Origin: Candidatus Thalassarchaeaceae archaeon
Lineage (GTDB): Archaea; Thermoplasmatota; Poseidoniia; Poseidoniales; Thalassarchaeaceae
Assembly: GCA_030754395.1 (NCBI GenBank)
Contig: JASMAJ010000006.1
Coordinates: 1 to 13,843, forward strand
DNA: 13,843 nucleotides
Reading direction: 5' to 3'
Shown: one piece after another, positions 1 through 6,714 of the stretch
How the letters are laid out: every line of letters starts with the position of its first letter
Numbering within the stretch: the stretch's first letter is position 1
Translations under genes and position numbers: made by a program
Notes under the pieces: model-generated
The model's database searches: none
Told to the model about the DNA's origin: nothing
The model's input: the letters and a program-made list of their open reading frames with translations, nothing else

Positions 1-48
1 CCATGTCGCTGGTGGGATTACCCAATCTTGGACTCTTTAGGTGTGAAT

Positions 49-645
49 ATGAGTCATGGCACTCTAGTAATGATGCATGGAATGACAGGCACGGCTGCTA
101 AGATGCAGCCCCTGGCTGAAAGTCTAGCACCCGAAGGTTGGGGTGTTTTATGCCCTCAGGCAGAGATTGAACATCCTACAAAAGGTGGTTATGCTTGGTG
201 GTTAAGAGCAGACGATACAATATCTCACGTTCTAGATTCATCTTCCCAATCAGATGTTGATGATTCACTAATTCGAGTCACTCAAGAGCTACCTGATGGG
301 CCAATTATTGTAGGTGGATTTTCCCAAGGAGGAGCAATGGCTTCCGCTTTACTAGAAACTGATGTTCAAGACAGAATAGTTGGACTCGTTCTAATCGCAA
401 CTAAAACCATACGACCTGAATCTCTAGAGGCATCTCTACCTTTCCTAAAACCCCGGCCGGTGGTTTGGATGCATGGCAAAGGTGACCACCTCGTGCCTAT
501 CGATTATGGATATGAGCACGCTGAGATTTTTGAAGCGGCTGATTGGCCAGTTATACGACTTGAGCATGAGAAAGGGCACATGGTAAATCTGAAGCAATTC
601 GATGAACTGAAGTCAACCATACAAGAAATGGCCAATTCAATCTAA
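49..645 (+). CDS. Alpha/beta hydrolase (carboxylesterase / dienelactone-hydrolase-like)
   Basis: A cytoplasmic serine hydrolase of about 198 residues, a normal length for small esterases of the phospholipase/carboxylesterase and dienelactone hydrolase groups. Near the N-terminus is the oxyanion-loop type sequence LVMMHGMTG. The nucleophile elbow is GFSQGG with Ser92, the acid is probably Asp146 (in KGDHLVP), and the base is His177 (in EKGHMV), giving the order Ser-Asp-His expected of the fold. There is no signal peptide or membrane segment. The ATG at 49 is preferred because an AGGTG Shine-Dalgarno-like stretch lies at 39-43. The frame is open to the window edge, and a TTG at 28 would add seven residues. 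The last nine bases overlap the 3' end of the convergent glutaredoxin gene. The substrate cannot be read from the sequence; an ester or thioester is likely from the family. Confidence 0.85.
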   Translation: MSHGTLVMMHGMTGTAAKMQPLAESLAPEGWGVLCPQAEIEHPTKGGYAWWLRADDTISHVLDSSSQSDVDDSLIRVTQELPDGPIIVGGFSQGGAMASALLETDVQDRIVGLVLIATKTIRPESLEASLPFLKPRPVVWMHGKGDHLVPIDYGYEHAEIFEAADWPVIRLEHEKGHMVNLKQFDELKSTIQEMANSI

Positions 646-897
646 GTAAATCAGAAGATGGTCTGAACCACCAACGAATACAGGATTTTCTCCCCTCATA
701 TCAAAACAGATTGGAACAGTGCGATGACCAGTCTCACGCATCACTTCCCAGCGTAATTCACCCTCATGATCGAAGTTTACTTCTGTGTAAGTTAGACCTT
801 TGACGTCAAGAGAGTTTGTCGCACGAGTACAGTATGGACAAATGGTTTGAGTGAAAATGAGAAAATCGGTTTTACAAACTTCAAGCCAATGATGCAT
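637..897 (-). CDS. Glutaredoxin-family protein (CPYC)
   Basis: A small thiol-disulfide oxidoreductase of 86 residues with a thioredoxin fold. It has the classic dithiol active site Cys-Pro-Tyr-Cys at residues 20-23, the cis-proline motif TVP at 60-62, and a late GGSDHL stretch that matches the glutathione-binding GG(S/H)D region of glutaredoxins. The length is normal for class I glutaredoxins. The ATG at 897 is preferred; a TTG at 906 would add three residues. The gene begins inside the last codons of the upstream transporter gene (overlap 881-897), so translation is probably coupled to it. It converges on the hydrolase gene with a nine-base overlap. The electron donor is not clear from the sequence: it could be glutathione, another small thiol, or a thioredoxin reductase such as the one encoded at 7661-8590. 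Confidence 0.85.
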   Translation of the reverse strand: MHHWLEVCKTDFLIFTQTICPYCTRATNSLDVKGLTYTEVNFDHEGELRWEVMRETGHRTVPICFDMRGENPVFVGGSDHLLIYLD

Positions 898-3508
898 GCT
901 CGCCAAGTTCTGCTCCCTCCATCACTTGTCCTTCCTCATTCCACCAACTTTCATCTCCATCTTCATCATCAAGGCGGCCTTCAAGGACTCTATCAGTCTC
1001 ATTTTCATCAATAAATATCAACATGATTACAGTTAGCATTGTCAATGCCGCGCCGATGTATATAGCTGTGGAATAATTGAATACCGAAATCATCCGGCCA
1101 GTTAGAGTGTATGCAAATACACCTGAGGCATTGAATATAGACATGTACGCTGTGAATTGAGTCCCACCAACTTTACTCCATGTTAATCTCATGCTTAGAG
1201 AAATAATACAAATCCAAGCAATACCGCCAACGAAGGCCTGTATGATTAGGTAGAATGTCATGAGTGTAGTATTATGCCACATTGGTTCCAAGAAGGCTAG
1301 TGTAGCATTTGCTAGAGCGAGAATGGTGAATCCAACCATTGCTACTCTTCTAGTACCATACTTATCCCCTAGTAGACCTCCAAATATTTGTCCAAATAAT
1401 GCACCAAATACAACAATTCCTCCAACAATTCCGTTGTACTTTGCTTGTGACCAACCCGCTTCATTGATGAAAATATCAATTACAATTGGGCCGACAAAGA
1501 TGTATAACTCTGAAAGAGCACAAAGCCCAATCAAAAGTAAAGCCGAACGAACAGAGAAGGCCTTGATCAAGTAAAATGAAGTTCTAGCTACGGCATTTCT
1601 GCTAGATGTAGGAATTAATTTGAATGGATTAATAATCGAAGGTAGATTTTCGTTCAATTTAGAAACTAATAATGAAAGAACTGCTAATAATATAATTACA
1701 CGACTAACTGGAGATGTTATTGTTGCGATAGAATCTCCAACAGACCAGTCAATAGTAAACACATCAATTGCGAAGCCTAAGAACCAAATTGACAAACCAA
1801 TAATTGCAAAGAAAGATGCGAATGAAATTTTTTCTTCTGATACACTATATCCTACGGTTCGGGCCACTCTAAAGTCAATCTCATCCACCCATGGAGTTTC
1901 TGATTCTTCATCATCTTGACCATCTTGTTCTTCATCAGAATCAGATAAGATCGCTTCTACCACAGACCATGGGAATAACTTGACTCCTGGCTTCTCAATC
2001 ATTGTTAAGGGTATTATAATGACAGCTAGAAGCAACACCAATTGAGCCACTATCACACCTGAAATATCGATGTATGAAACAAGGACTCCGAGGACTGCCC
2101 CTCCAACTATTATTCCACCCCTCTTAGCTGCAAACATAAATCCGTTAACTTTCGCTACTTCATCCGGCTGCAAAATTTCTACAGCAAGTGCGTCAGTTGC
2201 TACATCTTGAAGGGAGGCGAAAATATTGTGAATAAACAAAATTCGAGTAACAAGTTCAATTTTACTATTGAGATCCGGAATTAATATCAGACTTCCTAAT
2301 GTCAATGCCATTCCAGTCTGAGCAAAAAGAATCCATTGCCTACGAGGGCCAAATCTCTCAATAAATACAGAGTCTACTATTGGCCCCCAAATCCATTTGA
2401 ATGTCCATGGTAGTGCAATAGTTCCGAATAGTAACGCGATATCACCGATTGCAGTTCCATTTTTCACTAAGTAAGCAGCAAAAGTAACGCTAGCGAATCC
2501 CCAGGGTAATCCTTGAGCGAAGTAAAGAAGACAGAGAGTAACAATCCTTCGAGTTTTGTTTACGGTTAATGCCCCTCCTTTTCTCCATTCCGAAGATGCA
2601 TTTTTGGTACCACTAACCAAAGCGGGACCCCAAAACAGTGGATTGGCCTTCTCTAATGTCTTCAAGCCCCTTTCAGCAAAATCAAATTCCTCTTCAGATT
2701 CTGCCCTCCAGCCTTCACGGTATCCTACCCAGCCGAGGAGAAGAGTTATGGCAATGAAAGGAAGAATGAAAATAATTGGGCCGAGATTTGTTTTTCCAGC
2801 ATTAGAACCTGCATCAGTCAAAGAAACATACACGGGGAATTCTGCATGAACATCTCCGGGACTTCCGCCTTCATCTGAGTAGTACATTCGGAAATTGCCC
2901 GAACAATCCGCAATAGGTCCGACTGGGCCAGGAGGATCTGTACACAGAGGGCCGCTTTCGGCAGAAACTGAGTACTCGACAGACAGAGTTAGTAGAGTGT
3001 CTTTTTCCCAAGACCTGATTGAATCATTTACCAAAATATCCCACTGGGTTATGTAATCATTTCCATCGTTAACTGAATTTGCAGGCTCGACATGCTGAGA
3101 AATTTGGTCCTGACCTCGAGAGAGGGTTAATGTTAGATCTGTACAATCATTTCCACAATTTCCTGATTCGATATTGAATTTCATTCGCACCGATATGGTT
3201 TCGTTAATTTCCAAAAGAAAATCATCAGAGAACCCAGCGAGCATGTTGCAAGAGAATTCTACACTAACATCCTGACCCTCGGGGAAAGATATCTCACCAT
3301 ATCCTTCTGATGCAGAACCCATTGAAGCATTAGAGTCGAAATTATTCCAACATTCACTCAAATCCTCATTGCCCCAGAAATACATGTATGGGTCATCTTC
3401 AGTAGGATGGTTTTCTTCACCTGATTGAGCACTTGTTGTGGCAACAAAGCAACTTATTGCTAATAGCAATACAATTCCAATACTGAGGGACCTACGATGG
3501 TATCGCAT
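881..3508 (-). CDS. AmpG/PAT-type MFS transporter with a secreted N-terminal domain
   Basis: An 875-residue membrane protein. Residues 1-27 look like a signal peptide ending ATTSA. Residues 28-240 form a hydrophilic ectodomain with six cysteines (53, 87, 118, 122, 189, 202), suggesting three disulfides. A single membrane helix follows at 243-263, then a basic cytosolic linker to about 320. From 322 onward is an MFS core. LYFAQGLPWGF, the LPWTFKWIWGPIVDS loop and the LQDVATDALAVEIL stretch resemble the AmpG / acetyl-CoA-transporter (PAT) family, which carries muropeptides, peptides or CoA derivatives. Two extra helices (about 561-580 and 602-615) and an acidic loop (523-537) separate the two halves, and the C-terminal tail is strongly acidic. 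The order signal peptide, ectodomain, helix, basic linker, MFS fits one consistent topology. The transported substrate is unknown. The gene lies 47 bases after the GHMP kinase, in the same direction. Confidence 0.85.
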   Translation of the reverse strand: MRYHRRSLSIGIVLLLAISCFVATTSAQSGEENHPTEDDPYMYFWGNEDLSECWNNFDSNASMGSASEGYGEISFPEGQDVSVEFSCNMLAGFSDDFLLEINETISVRMKFNIESGNCGNDCTDLTLTLSRGQDQISQHVEPANSVNDGNDYITQWDILVNDSIRSWEKDTLLTLSVEYSVSAESGPLCTDPPGPVGPIADCSGNFRMYYSDEGGSPGDVHAEFPVYVSLTDAGSNAGKTNLGPIIFILPFIAITLLLGWVGYREGWRAESEEEFDFAERGLKTLEKANPLFWGPALVSGTKNASSEWRKGGALTVNKTRRIVTLCLLYFAQGLPWGFASVTFAAYLVKNGTAIGDIALLFGTIALPWTFKWIWGPIVDSVFIERFGPRRQWILFAQTGMALTLGSLILIPDLNSKIELVTRILFIHNIFASLQDVATDALAVEILQPDEVAKVNGFMFAAKRGGIIVGGAVLGVLVSYIDISGVIVAQLVLLLAVIIIPLTMIEKPGVKLFPWSVVEAILSDSDEEQDGQDDEESETPWVDEIDFRVARTVGYSVSEEKISFASFFAIIGLSIWFLGFAIDVFTIDWSVGDSIATITSPVSRVIILLAVLSLLVSKLNENLPSIINPFKLIPTSSRNAVARTSFYLIKAFSVRSALLLIGLCALSELYIFVGPIVIDIFINEAGWSQAKYNGIVGGIVVFGALFGQIFGGLLGDKYGTRRVAMVGFTILALANATLAFLEPMWHNTTLMTFYLIIQAFVGGIAWICIISLSMRLTWSKVGGTQFTAYMSIFNASGVFAYTLTGRMISVFNYSTAIYIGAALTMLTVIMLIFIDENETDRVLEGRLDDEDGDESWWNEEGQVMEGAELGEHASLA

Positions 3509-3555
3509 AAGTTACTGGCATTGATAGCAGTGTTTGAGGCTTCGCTATGCTCAAT

Positions 3556-4431
3556 TCAGTTCTCTTTGAGAATGACACCTAACTCATCATAGTCCCAATC
3601 TATGATTTCCCAGCCCGAATCTGACAAATCAAGGCAAACTGATTCTATTTCCATTGGGTGACACAATAGAGCAGCACACCCTCCTGCTCCAGCACCTAGA
3701 GCCTTCCATGCCATCACAGCATTTTGGCTTAGCAGTGGGTCGATTACTGATTTGAAAGGTTCGTGTATTGATGGGTCGATTAGATCAACACCGAGGCAGA
3801 TTTCATTGAAAGCCTCGACAACAAGATGTCGCTGATCTCTCTGTAGACCATCAATCATAGTTCTAGTCGCTAATCGGATTGTCTTCAAACCCTCAATAAC
3901 TTGTGAATCACCAGATTCGTAGCGAGACCATACACCTTCCTGAATATTACCTGATTTGTGACTGATTCCAGAGTGTGCAATTATGAGGTGCTTACGAAGC
4001 CAATTTTGAGCAGAACGAGTAGGTTCGAATGGCATCTTCTCAACTTCATCACCAAGGAACAAAAAACGGTTGAATCCACCTAATGCAGATGCCCATTGAT
4101 CCTGTCTACCACAACGATTACCCGAAGTGATTTCAAGTTGATAGGCAGCCTCAGCAATATCCTCTCTTTCTATACTCTCGAGACCTTGCTGTAAAGCGAT
4201 TTTTGCCACATTTAGAGCACCACTTGCGCCAAGTCCTGAGCCGGCAGGAACATCAAATTCGAACTTAAATTCACCAGTATCACTGAGTCTCGCATGGACA
4301 TATTTGTTGATAGTGAAATTAACCACCTCACCCCCGTAGTCAGTTGTATATGGAGCAAGGTCTGTCCAACCCCCTGCCAAATCAACTCGTAGAGGTGCCC
4401 TGACTACAATCACGTTCGTTTTTTCAGACAC
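3556..4431 (-). CDS. GHMP-family sugar kinase (HddA / fucokinase-like)
   Basis: An ATP-dependent small-molecule kinase of 291 residues, slightly short for the heptose-7-phosphate kinase (HddA) and fucokinase-like branch (usually about 330-350). The N-terminus has RAPLRVDLAGGWTDL, the substrate-binding motif 1 of this branch. Motif 2, the phosphate loop, is PAGSGLGASGA at 62-72. The GRQDQWA stretch at 108-114 holds the likely catalytic Asp111. Motif 3 is the KALGAGAGG stretch at 243-251. The start is a GTG at 4431; a second GTG codon (Val7) could give a shorter protein that opens like typical HddA. The gene diverges from ribB and leads a minus-strand block with the AmpG-like transporter and glutaredoxin. 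A sugar or sugar phosphate is the likely substrate, by family. Mevalonate or homoserine kinase is less likely because of the AGGWTDL signature. Confidence 0.82.
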   Translation of the reverse strand: MSEKTNVIVVRAPLRVDLAGGWTDLAPYTTDYGGEVVNFTINKYVHARLSDTGEFKFEFDVPAGSGLGASGALNVAKIALQQGLESIEREDIAEAAYQLEITSGNRCGRQDQWASALGGFNRFLFLGDEVEKMPFEPTRSAQNWLRKHLIIAHSGISHKSGNIQEGVWSRYESGDSQVIEGLKTIRLATRTMIDGLQRDQRHLVVEAFNEICLGVDLIDPSIHEPFKSVIDPLLSQNAVMAWKALGAGAGGCAALLCHPMEIESVCLDLSDSGWEIIDWDYDELGVILKEN

Positions 4432-4471
4432 TACCTATTCAGAGTATGTGTTGTGATGACTGATTGTCGGA

Positions 4472-4482
4472 CCGTAAAATAA
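4472..4482 (+). promoter_or_regulatory. Candidate TATA box for the riboflavin operon
   Basis: An AT-rich TAAAATAA stretch at 4475-4482 lies about 30 bases upstream of the ribB ATG at 4509. Archaeal transcription normally starts about 25 bases downstream of the TATA box, which would put the 5' end within a few bases of that ATG (a leaderless or very short leader). Because it lies downstream of the alternative TTG at 4464, it argues for the ATG as the true start. The complementary strand reads TTATTTTA and could serve the divergent kinase gene. No consensus alignment was possible here. Confidence 0.4.
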
Positions 4483-4495
4483 GGGTATCACAGAC

Positions 4496-4507
4496 CTCTC
4501 GCGAGAG
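4496..4507. promoter_or_regulatory. Perfect 12-base palindrome at the predicted ribB transcription start
   Basis: CTCTCGCGAGAG reads identically on both strands. It sits between the candidate TATA box (4475-4482) and the ribB ATG at 4509, about where the transcript should begin. This is a typical place for a repressor operator. A dimeric riboflavin regulator of the archaeal RbkR type would be a natural reader, but that link is inference. The symmetry could also be chance. Confidence 0.35.
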
Positions 4508-4508
4508 C

Positions 4509-5219
4509 ATGGGCGAAGGCGTTGACGAGGCGATTGCCGCGTTTTCGAGAGGAGAACCTGTGATGGTCTTCGACTCGGCATTTAGAGAGAAGGAAACTGA
4601 TTTACTATGGCCTGCAACCGCTGCAACTCCTGCTGTCATGAGGCAGTTACGCCAAGACTGCGGTGGTTTGCTATTCCTAGCAATAGGTGACGAAATTGGT
4701 GAAATGTTTGGGCTACCTTGGCTTCAAGACATCCATACAAATGAGGCACTGGTAGCCGAAAACCCGGTTCTAGGGCATCTAATTACCAATGATTTACAAT
4801 ACGACAATCGCTCGGCTTTCACACTTTCAGTAAACCACAGAGAAACCTACACTGGAATTACAGACCGTGACCGATCCTTAACAACACAAAGGTTTGGTGA
4901 ACTCGCAGGAGAATTACTCGAATCTGGTGCTAAAGGTGAACTGGCATTTGCAGCCTTAGGAGCAGAATTCAGAACCCCAGGTCATATCCCAGTCTGCAGA
5001 GAATCTCCCGGCGGATTATCAACAAGACAAGGTCATACCGAACTCGCAGTAGCGATTGCGCGTCTAGCCGGTCAAGTTCCGGCAACTATTGGAGCTGAAA
5101 TGCTCCAGCCTGATGGTGATGGCGCATTGAGTGTAGAAGATGCTCGATTATACTCTGAAAAACACGGAATACCCATGATTACGGGTGCAGATTTGTTGAA
5201 AGCATTAGACTTGGAGTGA
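4509..5219 (+). CDS. ribB: 3,4-dihydroxy-2-butanone 4-phosphate synthase
   Basis: Converts ribulose 5-phosphate to formate and 3,4-dihydroxy-2-butanone 4-phosphate, the four-carbon substrate of lumazine synthase. The protein has 236 residues and is monofunctional, with no GTP cyclohydrolase II domain. The N-terminal acidic loop reads REKETD (26-31) after Asp22; the ETD ending resembles archaeal enzymes rather than the bacterial EGD form. TGITDRDRS begins at 115. FRTPGHIP begins at 154, and the GHTE motif with catalytic His176 lies at 175-178. Glu197 in AEML is the second expected metal/catalytic acid. The ATG at 4509 is chosen over a TTG at 4464 because family members start at about this point and a TATA-like box lies between the two. 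It is first in a four-gene operon; ribL follows after 37 bases. Confidence 0.93.
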   Translation: MGEGVDEAIAAFSRGEPVMVFDSAFREKETDLLWPATAATPAVMRQLRQDCGGLLFLAIGDEIGEMFGLPWLQDIHTNEALVAENPVLGHLITNDLQYDNRSAFTLSVNHRETYTGITDRDRSLTTQRFGELAGELLESGAKGELAFAALGAEFRTPGHIPVCRESPGGLSTRQGHTELAVAIARLAGQVPATIGAEMLQPDGDGALSVEDARLYSEKHGIPMITGADLLKALDLE

Positions 5220-5243
5220 CCGAAGCATTGAGAGCATTCAGAA

Positions 5244-5248
5244 GGAGG
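5244..5248 (+). promoter_or_regulatory. Strong Shine-Dalgarno site of ribL
   Basis: GGAGG lies eight bases before the ATG at 5257 and five before the TTG at 5254. The spacing favours the ATG. The clear site contrasts with the apparently leaderless first gene of the operon and suits an internal cistron. Confidence 0.7.
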
Positions 5249-5256
5249 CGGGGTTG

Positions 5257-5715
5257 ATGGTTCGAGTAATGGCAGTCGGTGTTTTCGATTTGCTACATGC
5301 TGGCCATTTGCACTATGTGGAGCAGGCTAAGGCTCTTGGTGATGAGTTAGTAGTCGTGGTCGCACACGATGATACTGTACGTAAACAAAAGCATGAACCA
5401 GTAACCAATCAAGAGCTTCGATGTCGAATGGTTCAGGGATTGAAACCTGTTGATACAGCAATCATAGGTAATCCTCCAACTATGCCTATTTATGAAATTC
5501 TTGAAACTGTAAAACCAGATATTATCGCTCTTGGATATGACCAGAAGCACTCGCTTGATTCAATCAAGAATGGACTCAAAGAAAATGGTTGGAATGATGT
5601 AGAAGTCATTCGTGTAGAAGGTTTGGCTGACGACTTGGATGGGACTAGGAAAATCATTGCAAAGATTCTGAGACTTTGGTCTGGAGAAACTGGCGGACCT
5701 TACGAGGAGGATTGA
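5257..5715 (+). CDS. ribL: FAD synthetase, archaeal RibL type (cytidylyltransferase family)
   Basis: Transfers AMP from ATP to FMN to make FAD. It is a 152-residue member of the nucleotidyltransferase family with a short Rossmann-like fold, about the length of Methanocaldococcus RibL. Near the N-terminus is GVFDLLHAGH, with the HxGH nucleotide-binding motif at residues 14-17. The stretch LKPVDTAIIG and the GYDQKHS loop at 93-99 match the pattern of archaeal RibL proteins. Relatives such as glycerol-3-phosphate cytidylyltransferase share the HxGH motif, but the riboflavin-operon context settles the choice. The stop codon is one base before the ATG of the riboflavin synthase gene, so the two are co-transcribed and probably translationally coupled. 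A TTG just upstream (5254) would add one residue. Confidence 0.9.
   Translation: MVRVMAVGVFDLLHAGHLHYVEQAKALGDELVVVVAHDDTVRKQKHEPVTNQELRCRMVQGLKPVDTAIIGNPPTMPIYEILETVKPDIIALGYDQKHSLDSIKNGLKENGWNDVEVIRVEGLADDLDGTRKIIAKILRLWSGETGGPYEED
5705..5710 (+). promoter_or_regulatory. Shine-Dalgarno site of the riboflavin synthase gene
   Basis: AGGAGG lies inside the last codons of ribL, six bases before the ATG at 5717. It fixes the start at MYTGIVAG, which is where the family begins. Confidence 0.75.
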
Positions 5716-5716
5716 G

Positions 5717-6322
5717 ATGTATACTGGAATTGTAGCAGGTACAGCTCCTGTAATTGAGGTGAATGAAGGCGAGAGTGTTAGAACCCTGAATATAGATCTT
5801 GATGGCTACTGCGCAGACTTAGAAATAGGGGCTAGTGTATCTTTGGATGGCGTCTGTATGACGGTGGTTTCGATTGACGGAACGGAAGTTTGCTTTGACG
5901 CCATTGAGGAAACTCTGACACGAAGCACTCTTGGAGAACTCAAGACTGGTTCTTTGGTAAATGTTGAACGATCACTGAAAATGGGCGATGAGTTAGGAGG
6001 TCACATCCTGTCCGGCCATGTAATGATGACCGCTCGAATTCTTGCAAGAAAAAAACAGGGTGAAGGTATCGATTTGAGCATTGAGAATCCTATTGAGGCG
6101 CGACCGTACATTCTCGAAAAAGGATTCATTGCCATAGACGGCATGTCACTAACAATTGGTGAAATTTCAGAAAATGAATTTGCTCTACATATTATCCCTG
6201 AGACCTTGAGGGTCACAACAATTGGTCAAAAAAAGGTCGGAGATTATGTCAATATCGAAATCGATGCCCGCACACAGGCAGTAGTTGACACAATTCAGCG
6301 TAGCATGGAGGCTTCTAGATGA
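5717..6322 (+). CDS. ribE: Riboflavin synthase, bacterial alpha-chain type
   Basis: Catalyses dismutation of two 6,7-dimethyl-8-ribityllumazine molecules to riboflavin. The 201-residue protein has the two tandem lumazine-binding barrels of the bacterial/eukaryotic enzyme. Barrel 1 carries MYTGIVAG at the start, GASVSLDGVCMTV at 38-50 and the FDAIEETLTRSTL stretch at 60-72. The linker and barrel 2 carry VNVERSLKMGDELGGH (81-96), SGHV, the IDGMSLT stretch at 140-146 and NIEIDAR near 179-185. Many archaea instead use an unrelated, lumazine-synthase-like riboflavin synthase, so this gene was probably acquired from bacteria at some time. Its base composition looks like its neighbours', so any transfer is not recent. 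The stop codon overlaps the ribH start (ATGA at 6319-6322). The gene is named ribE or ribC in different systems. Confidence 0.94.
   Translation: MYTGIVAGTAPVIEVNEGESVRTLNIDLDGYCADLEIGASVSLDGVCMTVVSIDGTEVCFDAIEETLTRSTLGELKTGSLVNVERSLKMGDELGGHILSGHVMMTARILARKKQGEGIDLSIENPIEARPYILEKGFIAIDGMSLTIGEISENEFALHIIPETLRVTTIGQKKVGDYVNIEIDARTQAVVDTIQRSMEASR
6307..6311 (+). promoter_or_regulatory. Shine-Dalgarno site of ribH
   Basis: GGAGG within the 3' end of the riboflavin synthase gene lies seven bases before the ribH ATG at 6319, which overlaps the upstream stop codon. Confidence 0.7.
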
Positions 6323-6714
6323 AAATTGCAGCAGTATGTGGCTCATTTCACAAGATTGAGGTTGAGCGAATGCTAGAATATGCTCGTGATGAGGCTGCTT
6401 CTAAGAATGCTGAATTGACAGAGGTTGTCTGGGTTCCCGGCTCAATGGAAGCCCCTCTTGCACTAGAGAGATTGATGCAGCGCGACGATGTCGATGCTGC
6501 AATCGCCCTAGGGATAATTGAGCGAGGACAAACTCAACATGGTTTGGTTATGGGGCAATCTGTTACTCGTTCAATAATAGAATTACAAATTCGGCATAAC
6601 AAACCAATTGGATTAGGAATCATTGGCCCAGGTGCAGACCCTGAACACATCGAACCGAGACTTGAACCGCACGCTAGAGCTGCTGTCGGGGCAGTTGTAG
6701 CGATGTTTGAGTAA
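6319..6714 (+). CDS. ribH: 6,7-dimethyl-8-ribityllumazine synthase
   Basis: Condenses 5-amino-6-ribitylaminouracil with the RibB product to give lumazine, the substrate of the preceding gene's enzyme. The 131-residue protein has the conserved VPGSMEAPLAL region (39-49), the ALGIIERGQTQH stretch ending in the likely catalytic His74, and KPIGLGIIGPG (95-105). The GxxGPG form, followed by a helix rich in Arg and Ala, resembles methanogen lumazine synthase (GISGPG) rather than the bacterial GVLT...T form, so this copy looks archaeal although the partner riboflavin synthase looks bacterial. Members usually assemble as pentamers or 60-mer shells. It is the last gene of the operon: the stop codon is directly adjacent to the stop codon of the convergent methyltransferase gene. 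Confidence 0.93.
   Translation: MKIAAVCGSFHKIEVERMLEYARDEAASKNAELTEVVWVPGSMEAPLALERLMQRDDVDAAIALGIIERGQTQHGLVMGQSVTRSIIELQIRHNKPIGLGIIGPGADPEHIEPRLEPHARAAVGAVVAMFE

Noticed and set aside
2..40. A possible 3' end of an upstream gene in frame 2, ending with TAG at 38-40 just before the hydrolase start.
   Set aside because: Only 12 codons are visible, too few to identify a family. The placement is plausible but cannot be supported from this window.
445..470. A GC-rich inverted repeat around CCGGCCGG in the hydrolase gene.
   Set aside because: The symmetry is imperfect beyond the central eight bases, and it lies in the middle of a coding region with no gene boundary near.
1260..1919. Two plus-strand reading frames of about 100 codons opposite the transporter gene.
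   Set aside because: They lie wholly antisense to a well-supported membrane protein, are rich in Ser, Thr and Ile from antisense hydrophobic codons, and show no family motifs.
4464..4508. TTG start that would lengthen RibB by 15 residues.
   Set aside because: The extension covers the TATA-like box and the palindrome, and known RibB proteins start close to the later ATG.
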